From positions 868,001-932,000 of the forward strand of contig NZ_CP045178.1 in NCBI RefSeq assembly GCF_009296025.1: a stretch of 64,000 bases of DNA, written 5' to 3'. Positions 15,111 through 23,279 of the stretch are shown here, in pieces (within the stretch, counting starts at the first letter, position 1; each line of letters starts with the position of its first letter). The notes beneath the pieces are model-generated. The model was not told the origin of the DNA. It did not search any database and saw only the letters and a program-made list of their open reading frames with translations. The stretch is from Streptomyces tsukubensis. Lineage in GTDB: Bacteria; Actinomycetota; Actinomycetes; Streptomycetales; Streptomycetaceae. The position numbers and the translations under genes are program-made.

Positions 15111-17703
15111 GAGCGCCACCGCACTCGGCACGGACGACCTGGACGGCACGGAGACCGCGGGCCGGGCCGGACCGGCCGCGCTCACCCCGTTGCAGCAGCT
15201 GCGGCGGCTCGGTACGGGTCCGCGTGGACTGACCGAGGAAGAGGCGCAGCTGCGGCTCGGCCGCCACGGGGACAACTCCCTGCCGCCGTGGCGTCCCGCC
15301 TCCTGGGCGCGGCTGCTCGTCCGGGGGCTCCGGGACCCTTTCACCGCCGTGCTGCTCTGTCTCGCACCGGTCTCGGCCGCCGTCTCTGCCTGGGGCACCG
15401 CGTGTGTGATCACTGTTCTCGTGGCGGTGAGCGTGACCCTGCGGGCGGCGGGCGAGCGGCGCGCGGTGCGGTCCACGGCGGCCCTGCGAGCGCTCGTCGC
15501 CACCACGGCGACGGTCATGCGCAGGGAGTCGGCGCACGAGCAGGCCGCGGCGCGCGAGGTACCCGTGGACGAGCTGGTCCCCGGTGACGTGGTCAGGCTG
15601 GGCCCGGGTGATCTGGTCCCCGCCGATGTGCGGCTGCTGCGTGCGAGGGGCCTGACCGCGCACCAGGCGGCCCTCAGCGGCGAGTCCGTACCCGTCCCCA
15701 AATACCCGGTCGATTCCCCGCCCGCCTCCTCACCCGCCACCGTCAGCCCCTTCGACGAACCGCATCTCTGTTTTCAGGGCTCCACCGTGGCGAGCGGGAG
15801 CGCCACCGCGGTGGTCGTGGCGACCGGCGCGCGTACCCGGTTCTCCGCCGCCTACCGGGACGCCGCCAGGCTGCGGGGCCCGAGCTCCTTCGACCGGTCG
15901 GTGCGTTCCATCTCCTGGGCCCTGATCCGGTTCATGCTGCTCACCCCGGCGCTGGTGCTCGGCGCCGACGCGGTGCTGCGCGGCCGGGGTCTTGAGACGC
16001 TGCCGTTCGCCGTCGCGGTGGCGGTGGGGCTCACGCCGGAGATGCTGCCCGTCGTCGTCACGGCCGCGCTCGCCAGGGGCGCGAGCCGGCTGGCACGGGA
16101 CGACGGTGTGATCGTCACCCGGCTGCCCGCCCTGCACGATCTGGGCGCCGTCGATGTGCTGTGCCTGGACAAGACGGGGACCCTCACCCTGGACAGGCCC
16201 GTGGTGCGCGGCGCTCTGGACGGCCTGGGCGCGCCGGACCCGGAGGTTCTGCGGTGGGCGGCGGTGTCCGCCTGGTGGAACCTCGAACTGGCCGAACTTC
16301 CGGCACCGGACGCACTGGACGCGGCGGTGCTCGCCGAGGCGGACGCCCGGGGGCTGGACCTGTCGCGCTACGAGGGTGTGGCCGCGCTGCCCTTCGATCC
16401 GGTACGCGGGGTCGCCACCGCCGTCGTACGCGGGCCCGGCCGGCTCGGCGCCCACCTCCTCGCGGTCAAGGGCTCCGTGGACAGCGTCCTTCAGCGGTGC
16501 GCGCTGGACGCGGGGGAACGCGAGAGGCTGCGGGTGCTCGCCGCGGCGCTGGCCGAGGACGGGCTGCGGGTCCTCGCCGTGGCGGTCGGGGAACGTCCCG
16601 CCCGTACCCGGCCCTGGACCCCGTCGGACGAACGCGGACTGCGCTTCACCGGTTTCCTCACCCTGCACGACGAGCCCGCGCCGACCGCGGGGGCCGCGCT
16701 CACCGCGCTCACCGGGCGGGGCGTGGAGGTGCGGATACTCACCGGCGACCACCCGGGCACGGCCGCGCGGGCCTGCCGCGAGCTGGGCCTCGACCCCGGC
16801 GAGGTGGTCACGGCGGGGCTGACCGACGAGATGGGCGACGCGGAGCTGACGGAACTGGCCGGCCGGACCACGGTCTTCGCACGGTGCACCCCTGAACACA
16901 AGGCGCGGATCGTCGGGGCGCTGCGCGCGGGCGGCCACACCACGGGGTTCCTCGGCGACGGCGTCAACGACCTGCCCGCCCTGCGCGCGGCCGACGTGGG
17001 GATCAGCCCGCGCGACGCGGTGGACGTGGCACGCGAGAGCGCCGATGTCGTCCTCGCGGGCAAGGACCTCACCACCATCGACCGGGCGATCGTTTCGGGA
17101 CGGCTCAGCAGCGCCAACATCACCGCCTATCTGCGGATCACGCTGTCGTCGAACCTCGGCAACGTCATCGCGATGCTGGCGGCGGGGCTGCTCGTGCCGT
17201 TCCTGCCGATGCTCCCTGCCCAGGTGCTCGCACAGAACCTGTGTTTCGACGCGGCGCAGCTGGCCTTCGTACTCGACCGCCCGCCGGGCAGGGCGCTCCG
17301 CGGGCCCGCCACACTGCGGCCGGGGGAACTGCTGCGGTTCATCGTCGGCTTCGGGGTCCTCAACTCCGTCGCCGACCTCGCCACCTTCGGCGTGCTGACG
17401 GCGACGCTGCACGGCTTCGGTGGACTGTCGGACGAGGCCGCCTTCCACTCCGGCTGGTTCACGGAGAACCTGCTGACCCAGGCGCTGGTGATGCTGCTGC
17501 TCCGCACCGGTTCGGGTCTCCCCTCGGGGCCCGTACGGTGGTCGGCGGGGGCGCTCGCCGTGGTGGGGGTGGTCCTGCCGCTCTCCCCACTGGGGCCCGC
17601 GCTGGGAATGGTGGCCCTGCCTGTTCTCTACCACCTGCTGGTGGCGGCGGTACTCGCGCTGTACGCGGGGGCGCTGTGCCTGGCGCGGCGCCTGCGCGGG
17701 TGA
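15094..17703 (+). CDS. P-type ATPase, Mg2+-transporter (MgtA/MgtB) type
   Basis: A P3-type ATPase of 869 residues. It contains the actuator TGES-like loop (ALSGESVPV), the phosphorylation site LCLDKTGTLTLD, and the hinge GDGVNDLPALRAADVGIS. The C-terminal region LSSNLGNVIAMLAAGLLVPF and AQNLCFDAAQLAFVLDRP is diagnostic of MgtA-type pumps. Two membrane helices near 85-115 and further C-terminal helices form the transport domain. The GTG at 15094 (or 15103) lies inside the arsR gene. It probably imports Mg2+ or a related divalent ion under control of the upstream ArsR, an unusual regulator for MgtA-like pumps. Confidence 0.86.
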   Translation: MASVAESATALGTDDLDGTETAGRAGPAALTPLQQLRRLGTGPRGLTEEEAQLRLGRHGDNSLPPWRPASWARLLVRGLRDPFTAVLLCLAPVSAAVSAWGTACVITVLVAVSVTLRAAGERRAVRSTAALRALVATTATVMRRESAHEQAAAREVPVDELVPGDVVRLGPGDLVPADVRLLRARGLTAHQAALSGESVPVPKYPVDSPPASSPATVSPFDEPHLCFQGSTVASGSATAVVVATGARTRFSAAYRDAARLRGPSSFDRSVRSISWALIRFMLLTPALVLGADAVLRGRGLETLPFAVAVAVGLTPEMLPVVVTAALARGASRLARDDGVIVTRLPALHDLGAVDVLCLDKTGTLTLDRPVVRGALDGLGAPDPEVLRWAAVSAWWNLELAELPAPDALDAAVLAEADARGLDLSRYEGVAALPFDPVRGVATAVVRGPGRLGAHLLAVKGSVDSVLQRCALDAGERERLRVLAAALAEDGLRVLAVAVGERPARTRPWTPSDERGLRFTGFLTLHDEPAPTAGAALTALTGRGVEVRILTGDHPGTAARACRELGLDPGEVVTAGLTDEMGDAELTELAGRTTVFARCTPEHKARIVGALRAGGHTTGFLGDGVNDLPALRAADVGISPRDAVDVARESADVVLAGKDLTTIDRAIVSGRLSSANITAYLRITLSSNLGNVIAMLAAGLLVPFLPMLPAQVLAQNLCFDAAQLAFVLDRPPGRALRGPATLRPGELLRFIVGFGVLNSVADLATFGVLTATLHGFGGLSDEAAFHSGWFTENLLTQALVMLLLRTGSGLPSGPVRWSAGALAVVGVVLPLSPLGPALGMVALPVLYHLLVAAVLALYAGALCLARRLRG

Positions 17704-17915
17704 GCGGCACTCGTACCGGGGTCACCCCAGGGAAGGGGGTACGCGAGGGAGGGCGACCGCGCCGCGTGCCCCACCGCCCGATCCGCGCTACCGCCCCGCC
17801 ACCGCCACCGGAACCGGCACCGGAACCGGCCACTTATCGCCTGCCGCCTGCCGCCTGCCGCCCTAGGACACACCCCCGACACCAGCGAGAAGCGAGAAGC
17901 GAGAACAGGAATCCC

Positions 17916-18425
17916 ATGACCACCTGGACCACCCGCGCTGAGACCAAGGACGATGTCCCCGCCATCCGCGCCATCGAACTCGCCGCTTTCCCCAGCGCCA
18001 TGGAGGCCGACCTCGTCGACGCCCTGCGCGCCGACCCCGAGGTGTGGATCGAGGGCCTGTCCCTGGTGTCCTGCACCCCTCAGGGCGCCCCTGCCGGACA
18101 CGCGCTGCTCACCCGCTGCCATGTCGACGGAGCGCCCGCTCTCGCCCTGGCCCCGTGCGCGGTGCTGCCCGCGCTCCAGAGGACAGGCGCCGGTTCGGCC
18201 GCCGTCCGCGCCGCTCTGGACGCCGCGAGGGCCATGGGGGAAAACCTCGTCGTCGTCCTGGGCCACGCCGGCTACTACCCGCGGTTCGGGTTCACCCCGG
18301 CCTCCGGCTTCGGCATCCGCGCGTCCTTCGAGGTACCCGACGAGGCCATGATGGCCATGGCCCTCGACGACAGCCGTCCGGTCCCTTCAGGGACCATCGA
18401 GTACCCGGCGGCGTTCGGCGTCTGA
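17916..18425 (+). CDS. GNAT N-acetyltransferase, YhbS-like
   Basis: A 169-residue acetyltransferase starting at the ATG at 17916. The acetyl-CoA binding motif is CAVLPALQRTGAGSAAVRAA, followed by a strand and the loop VVVLGHAGYYPRFGF that defines YhbS-like members. The C-terminus (GTIEYPAAFGV) is also typical of the group. The substrate is unknown. The gap upstream holds short TGCCGCC repeats and no clear partner gene, so it is likely monocistronic. Confidence 0.87.
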   Translation: MTTWTTRAETKDDVPAIRAIELAAFPSAMEADLVDALRADPEVWIEGLSLVSCTPQGAPAGHALLTRCHVDGAPALALAPCAVLPALQRTGAGSAAVRAALDAARAMGENLVVVLGHAGYYPRFGFTPASGFGIRASFEVPDEAMMAMALDDSRPVPSGTIEYPAAFGV

Positions 18426-18531
18426 CACGTCTGACCCCTCTGGCTCTTGCTGCCGGTCGTCGGTCCTCGGGGTGTCCCCCGGGCACCGTCCGACCGGCTA
18501 CCGCACCGCTCCCCCTGCCCTTCCTGCCGTC

Positions 18532-20127
18532 TCACCCGTACGAGAGGTCCTTGCACGGGTCCTCGTCGGCGGAGCGCGCGTCTGCTCCCACGGCGGAGGG
18601 GCTGGCAGCGGGGGCGGGCGAGCTGGGCGCCGCCGCGGGGTCCTCCGCGTAGGTGCGGCCGAGCGTGACGCTGATGCCGGGCTCCGTGTCCTGGACGAGT
18701 TCGGCGCCGGGGAACCAGCGGGCCGTGGTCTGCGCCTCGTTCTTCTGGCCGGGCCCGTACTCGATGACGCTGGTGGGGTGGTCCTGGTCGGGCGCGGTGG
18801 CGGTACCGGCCACGGTGAAGCCGCCCGCCCGCAGCGTCTTCGCGGCCTGTGCGGCCAGCCCTGTCGAGGTGGTGCCGTTGTGCACGGTGACGGTGATGCC
18901 CTCGCCCGAGGTGGGCGCGGCCGACGGGGAGGGGTCCGCTGACCCGTCCTCGGCGTCGGCGTCTTCTGAGCCGCTCTGCTTCCCTTCCTTCTTCTCGTCC
19001 AGGGGACGGTCCGCCTTGAGGGTGGCCCAGAGTGCGTCGGCGTCCGGTTCGACCACGGCGACGCGGGCGCCCTCGTACCGCCAGGGCACCGTCACGAATT
19101 TGGTGTTGTGCAGGTCGACGTTCTTCAGCGACATCGCGAACGACAGCATCTTGTTGGCCGTGCCGAGGCCGGGGTCCACGGTCATGGAACTCGTCGCCGC
19201 CTCGGCGAGCGGCAGCAGATGGGTGGGGGTCAGCCCGTCGGAACGGATCTTCTTGATCAGCGACGAGACGAAGGCCTGCTGTCGTTTGATCCTGCCGATG
19301 TCGGAGCCGTCCCCGATGCCGTGCCTTATGCGCACGTAGTCGAGCGCCTGCTGTCCTGACACCTTCTGCGGGCCACCGGCGAAGACACGCTTCCCGCGGG
19401 TGGTGCGGTTGGGGTTGAGGTCGTTCTGGTAGATGGCGTGGGGCAGGCAGACCTCTACGCCACCCACGACGGAGGTGAGCTTGGAGAAACCGTCGAAGTC
19501 CACGACGACGGTGTGATCCACGCGCAGTCCGGTGAGCTTCTCGATCGTGTTCTGGGTACAGGCGGGGTTGCCCTCCGCCGTGTTGCCCGTCGAGAAGGCG
19601 GAGTTGAACATGGTGTTGGACCGCGGCTCGCTCCAGCTGCCGTCGGGGAGTTTGCAACGGGGGATGTCGACAAGGGTGTCGCGCGGCACGGAGACGGCAA
19701 CGGCGTGCTCACCGTCGGCGTAGGTGTGCAGCAGGAACGCGGTGTCGGAACGGCCCACCTCGCCCTCACCACCACCGAGCCCCTTGTTCGCGCCTGCCCG
19801 GCTGTCGGAGCCGATGACGAGGACGTTCTGCCCTCCGGAGGAGGCATCAGGGCGCTCCCCCGAGATTCCGTCGGAGCTGAAGGTGTTGATGTCCCCGCTG
19901 AGTTTGAGCCAGATCCAGCCGACGCCCGCTGTCGCGAGGACCACCACGGACACCACTATCGCCAGCACGGTCAACGGCTTGTTTCTGCGTTTCTGCCCCC
20001 GGCCCCGTCCCTGTGCCTTGCGTGCGCCTCGGGCGCGCCCACCGGAACGCGCGTTCTCGCGGCCATGTACGGCGCCGCGCGCGCGGCCCCGCCTGTCCGC
20101 CGGCGCTCCGCGCCCGCTGTCGGTCAT
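18532..20127 (-). CDS. LytR-CpsA-Psr (LCP) family cell-wall glycopolymer ligase
   Basis: From the ATG at 20127 the protein has 531 residues. A long Arg/Gly-rich cytoplasmic N-terminus (about 45 residues) precedes one transmembrane helix (about 52-74). The extracellular LCP catalytic domain follows, with VLVIGSDSRAG, SVPRDTLVDIP, and RIRHGIGDGSDIGRIKRQQAF carrying the conserved Arg residues. A C-terminal LytR_C domain starts near GITVTVHNGTTSTGLA. LCP enzymes transfer undecaprenyl-linked polymers onto peptidoglycan. The frame is open further upstream, but this start has AAGG and removes improbable sequence. Confidence 0.92.
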   Translation of the reverse strand: MTDSGRGAPADRRGRARGAVHGRENARSGGRARGARKAQGRGRGQKRRNKPLTVLAIVVSVVVLATAGVGWIWLKLSGDINTFSSDGISGERPDASSGGQNVLVIGSDSRAGANKGLGGGEGEVGRSDTAFLLHTYADGEHAVAVSVPRDTLVDIPRCKLPDGSWSEPRSNTMFNSAFSTGNTAEGNPACTQNTIEKLTGLRVDHTVVVDFDGFSKLTSVVGGVEVCLPHAIYQNDLNPNRTTRGKRVFAGGPQKVSGQQALDYVRIRHGIGDGSDIGRIKRQQAFVSSLIKKIRSDGLTPTHLLPLAEAATSSMTVDPGLGTANKMLSFAMSLKNVDLHNTKFVTVPWRYEGARVAVVEPDADALWATLKADRPLDEKKEGKQSGSEDADAEDGSADPSPSAAPTSGEGITVTVHNGTTSTGLAAQAAKTLRAGGFTVAGTATAPDQDHPTSVIEYGPGQKNEAQTTARWFPGAELVQDTEPGISVTLGRTYAEDPAAAPSSPAPAASPSAVGADARSADEDPCKDLSYG

Positions 20128-20192
20128 CCGTGCACCCTTGTCCGTCCGGATCGCGCGGGGGAGATCGGGCCGCCCCCTACATAGTTGTACAG

Positions 20193-20200
20193 TTGCGCAA
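20193..20200. promoter_or_regulatory. TTGCGCAA palindrome in the LCP/tatA divergent promoter
   Basis: This 8-bp palindrome is flanked by related half-sites (TTGTACA to its left, TAGCAA to its right) in the AT-richer centre of the gap. The same 8-mer occurs at 20858 before the next small gene. It is a candidate operator for the LCP and TatA genes. Confidence 0.5.
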
Positions 20201-20274
20201 TGTAGCAAGCTTTCAGGGGTCCAGGAACGGACCACGGACCCCTCGGTCCCCCGGAAAGGAACGGTGAGGCGGTT

Positions 20275-20526
20275 ATGTTCCGCAATGCGCTGGAACCCTG
20301 GCACCTGCTGGTTCTCATAGTGGTCGTGGCCCTGGTCTTCGGCTCCAAGAAACTGCCGGACACGGCCCGCGCCCTGGGCAAGTCGATGCGCATCCTCAAA
20401 AGTGAGACCGCGGCCATGAAGGCCCAGGATCCGGCGGCCGCGCCGGTCGCCGAGGAACCGTCCAGAACGGTGTCCACCGCTCCCGGCGCTCCCACGCAGG
20501 CGGCACGGGAGGAAGGGGCGCGGTGA
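20275..20526 (+). CDS. tatA: TatA-family translocase subunit, second copy
   Basis: An 83-residue TatA-like protein: a hydrophobic helix (LLVLIVVVALVFGS) followed directly by KKLPDTARALGKSMRILKSE, the amphipathic helix shared almost exactly with the paralogue at 14410. Its tail is Ala/Pro-rich. GGTGAGG lies upstream of the ATG. It is divergent from the LCP gene and shares a 147-bp control region with it. Two stand-alone TatA genes so close together suggest duplication followed by dispersal, or specialised docking partners for one TatC. Confidence 0.84.
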   Translation: MFRNALEPWHLLVLIVVVALVFGSKKLPDTARALGKSMRILKSETAAMKAQDPAAAPVAEEPSRTVSTAPGAPTQAAREEGAR

Positions 20527-20610
20527 AACCCCGCCGGACCGGCCCCGCGGGACCGACGGGTCCAGCGGGACCGGCCGACCCGACGGGGCCGCCACCCTCA
20601 GACAGAGCCG

Positions 20611-20841
20611 TCAAGGAGTCGCCCCGTCGAAGCCGTAACGCAGCGGCTCACCACGTACGCGAGGATCACGCCGGTAGACGTACAACGCCTCGACCTGCAT
20701 CGCCTCCACGCGGGGCTCCACCTGGCACGGGTAGGTCACCTGCACCACCCCCGGCCGGTCGGCGACCCGCATCCGCACCCCGTCCGCGGGACCTCCGTCG
20801 AGCACCGCGGCTTCCCATCCCCTGGCACCATCCGTATACAT
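20611..20841 (-). CDS. Small uncharacterised protein, possibly leaderless
   Basis: A 76-residue protein from the ATG at 20841, or 78 from a GTG at 20847. It has a GGPADGVRM motif and a YVYRRDPRVRGEPLRYGF end, a pattern seen in short actinobacterial proteins of unknown function. There is no Shine-Dalgarno. A TAAAAT hexamer sits six bases before the ATG, so the transcript could begin at or next to the start codon. It converges on the second tatA gene. Confidence 0.6.
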   Translation of the reverse strand: MYTDGARGWEAAVLDGGPADGVRMRVADRPGVVQVTYPCQVEPRVEAMQVEALYVYRRDPRVRGEPLRYGFDGATP

Positions 20842-20885
20842 GAGCACATTTTAATGGTTGCGCAATAAGACAAACGACTGGCGTC
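20842..20885 (-). promoter_or_regulatory. AT-rich promoter with TAAAAT and TTGCGCAA
   Basis: Reading on the minus strand, TTGTCT is followed by TTGCGCAA (20858-20865) and TAAAAT (20848-20853), with 14 bp between the two hexamers. That is short for a standard promoter. The palindrome lies between the two boxes and would block RNA polymerase if bound. Confidence 0.5.
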
Positions 20886-21005
20886 CATGACATGCCGTCA
20901 GCACCACAGGACGGGGACACCCGCGGGCCTCGGCCCCGGCCTCCTGTGAGCACGAGACTAGGTCGCCGCGCCCCACAGGTCACGCCATTCACCGGAACCG
21001 GGGCA

Positions 21006-21043
21006 GGGGCGTCGGCCGCACGTACCGATGCGGCCGACGCCCC
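21006..21043 (-). terminator. 15-bp perfect hairpin after the mscR-MBL operon
   Basis: GGGGCGTCGGCCGCA pairs perfectly with TGCGGCCGACGCCCC around an 8-nt loop. It lies 84 bp beyond the MBL stop codon. There is no T-tract; by position and strength it is the operon terminator. Confidence 0.7.
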
Positions 21044-21126
21044 GCGTGACGGCCCTCGCGTGACGGCGCCCCGCCACTCCTCGGTACGAGGGGGCGGGGC
21101 GGCCGCGGAACAGGGTGAGGTGAGGG

Positions 21127-21756
21127 TCAGTGACCCCGGTCGATCCACTCCTGGACGTGGCCGGACTCCGCCCCGATGGTGGTGGAGTCACCGTGGCCGG
21201 TACGCACCTCGGTCTCGGCCGGCAGGGTCAGCAGCCGGTCCTGGATGGAGCGCACGATGGTCGGGAAGTCACTGAAGGACCGCCCGGTGGCGCCGGGGCC
21301 CCCCGCGAAGAGCGTGTCACCGGTGAAGACGGTGGACAGCGCGGGTGCGTGCAGACAGACCGCGCCGGGCGCGTGCCCCGGGGTGTGCAGCACGGTCAGT
21401 TCGACACCGCCCACGGTCAGGGTCTCTCCGTCGGTCAGGGGACCGTCGGGGGCACGGTCGGGGTGCGTCCGCTTCCACAGTTCCATGTCGTCGGGGTGCA
21501 GAAGGATCTTCGCGCCCGTCCGCTCCGCGAGGGCGGGAGCCGCGTCGATGTGGTCGTCGTGCGCGTGGGTGCAGACGATCGCCGCCAGCCGCCGGTCACC
21601 CACGGCCGCCGCGATGGCGTCGGCGTCGTGGGCCGCGTCGATGACGATCACGTCGTGGTCGTCCCCGACGATCCAGACGTTGTTGTCGACGTCCCAGGTG
21701 CCGCCGTCCAGCGAGAAGGTGCCAGAGGTGACGAGGTGGTCGATACGGGCCGCCAT
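21127..21756 (-). CDS. MBL-fold hydrolase of the mycothiol/formaldehyde pathway
   Basis: A metallo-beta-lactamase-fold protein of 209 residues with the metal motif THAHDDHID (about 62-70), then HTPGHAPGAVCLH, FTGDTLFAGG and the final TGHGDSTTIG histidine. This is glyoxalase II-like. Its start codon shares a base with the stop of the S-(hydroxymethyl)mycothiol dehydrogenase gene, so the two are coupled. The same pair is adjacent in mycobacteria. The likely role is hydrolysis of S-formylmycothiol, releasing formate and mycothiol, which is inferred from context. Confidence 0.86.
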   Translation of the reverse strand: MAARIDHLVTSGTFSLDGGTWDVDNNVWIVGDDHDVIVIDAAHDADAIAAAVGDRRLAAIVCTHAHDDHIDAAPALAERTGAKILLHPDDMELWKRTHPDRAPDGPLTDGETLTVGGVELTVLHTPGHAPGAVCLHAPALSTVFTGDTLFAGGPGATGRSFSDFPTIVRSIQDRLLTLPAETEVRTGHGDSTTIGAESGHVQEWIDRGH

Positions 21757-22841
21757 CAGAACACCACCACCGAGCGGAGCACGTCACCGCTGTGCATACG
21801 CCCGAAGGCCTTCTCCACGTCCCCGAGCCCGATCGTCTCCGTGACGAAGGCGTCGAGATCGAGGCGCCCCTGACGGTAGAGGTCGATCAGCATCGGGAAG
21901 TCACGCGAGGGCAGACAGTCGCCGTACCAGGAGGACTTCAGCGAACCGCCTCGGCCGAAGACGTCGATGAGCGGCAGTTCGAGCCGCATCTCGGGGGTGG
22001 GTACGCCGACGAGGACGACCGTGCCCGCCAGATCGCGGGCGTAGAAGGCCTGCTTGTACGTCTCGGGGTGGCCGACCGCCTCGATGACGACGTCCGCCCC
22101 GAACCCGTCGGTGAGTTCCCTGATGGCCTCGACCGGGTCCGTCTCCCGGGAGTTGACCGTGTGGGTCGCGCCGAGCTTCTTCGCGGTCTGAAGCTTGCGG
22201 TCCTCCACGTCGACGGCGATGATCCTGGCCGCGCCCGCCAGCCTGGCGCCGACGACGGCCGCGTCACCCACACCACCGCAGCCGATGACCGCCACGGAGT
22301 CACCGCGGCCGACGTTGCCGGTGTTGAGCGCGGCGCCGAGCCCCGCCATCACACCGCAGCCGAGCAGCCCCGCCGCGGCCGGGGAGGCCTCGGGGTCGAC
22401 CTTGGTGCACTGGCCGGCGGCGACGAGGGTCTTCTCGGCGAAGGCGCCGATACCGAGCGCGGGGGTCAGCTCCGTGCCGTCGGCGAGCGTCATCCTCTGC
22501 TTGGCGTTGGCGGTGTCGAAGCAGTACCAGGGGCGTCCGCGCTTACAGGCACGGCACTGCCCGCAGACCGCGCGCCAGTTGAGGATGACGTAGTCGCCGG
22601 GCGCCACCTCGGTGACACCCTCCCCCACGGACTCCACGACCCCGGCGGCCTCGTGGCCGAGCAGGAAGGGGAACTCGTCATTGACGCCGCCCTCGCGGTA
22701 GTGCAGGTCGGTGTGGCACACCCCGCACGCCTGCACCTTCACCACGGCCTCGCCGGGTCCCGGGTCGGGGATGGTGATGGTCTCGATCCTGACGGGCTCG
22801 CCCTTGGCCCGAGCGATCACGCCCTGTACCTGCTGTGCCAT
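21756..22841 (-). CDS. mscR: S-(hydroxymethyl)mycothiol dehydrogenase (formaldehyde detoxification)
   Basis: A zinc-dependent class III-like alcohol dehydrogenase of 361 residues. The catalytic zinc site begins [12 protein letters not shown] with GHEAAGVV. The structural zinc lobe is [15 protein letters not shown], and the NAD loop is [15 protein letters not shown]. The segment [19 protein letters not shown] is typical of mycothiol-dependent members. It oxidises the mycothiol-formaldehyde adduct with NAD+ and may reduce S-nitrosomycothiol. It is the first gene of a two-gene operon with the MBL hydrolase. Confidence 0.92.
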   Translation of the reverse strand: MAQQVQGVIARAKGEPVRIETITIPDPGPGEAVVKVQACGVCHTDLHYREGGVNDEFPFLLGHEAAGVVESVGEGVTEVAPGDYVILNWRAVCGQCRACKRGRPWYCFDTANAKQRMTLADGTELTPALGIGAFAEKTLVAAGQCTKVDPEASPAAAGLLGCGVMAGLGAALNTGNVGRGDSVAVIGCGGVGDAAVVGARLAGAARIIAVDVEDRKLQTAKKLGATHTVNSRETDPVEAIRELTDGFGADVVIEAVGHPETYKQAFYARDLAGTVVLVGVPTPEMRLELPLIDVFGRGGSLKSSWYGDCLPSRDFPMLIDLYRQGRLDLDAFVTETIGLGDVEKAFGRMHSGDVLRSVVVF

Positions 22842-23279
22842 CTCTGACAGCCTCTCTTCCTCGCGTCACAACATCGTCGTCGTGGGGTGGCCGCCCCGCA
22901 CGGCGTGCCCCTCGCCAGCATCACAGACAGACCGCCATGTGACATGACCGACCGATATCGACCGGTCACGAATTCTCTCCCATCGGTGCCGCCACGGCAC
23001 CATCCGGGGCTGACGCGGGCGCGAGACCGTCCGGGCCGTCGCCTCGATCAAAGGGCGCCGCCCGACCGGAGGGCGCCGCCCGACCGGAAGGTACTGGAGG
23101 AGGCGGTGCGCGTGAGTGGGCTGACGCGCACCGCCTCCTGCGGGCGTACGTTCCTCTTGGAAGGTGCCGCCCTCCGTCCAGCGGACGCAGAAGACAGACA
23201 GCGGACGGCAGATCACGGACAACGGATGTCGGATGGCGGATGGTGGATGGCGGATGGCGGATACAGGGGTGGCCCACCG
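22842..23279. promoter_or_regulatory. Divergent region with long hairpin and short repeats
   Basis: These 438 bp hold the promoters of mscR and of the nucleotidyltransferase-like gene. Besides the hairpin annotated separately, they contain an exact 18-bp tandem duplication (GGGCGCCGCCCGACCGGA) near 23053-23090. A GGATGGC/GGATGGT array follows at about 23223-23262, directly before the nucleotidyltransferase start. No ORF here is supported. Confidence 0.5.
23098..23139. promoter_or_regulatory. 16-bp perfect stem-loop in a 5' region
   Basis: AGGAGGCGGTGCGCGT (23098-23113) pairs perfectly with ACGCGCACCGCCTCCT (23124-23139) around a 10-nt loop. It lies between divergent genes, 140 bp before the plus-strand start, so it is not an ordinary terminator. 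It may attenuate or stabilise the leader of the downstream gene. Confidence 0.65.

Noticed and set aside
22887..23279. N-terminal extension of the nucleotidyltransferase-like protein
   Set aside because: The extension crosses the 16-bp hairpin, the tandem duplication and the GGATGGC repeats. The motif-bearing protein starts naturally at 23280.
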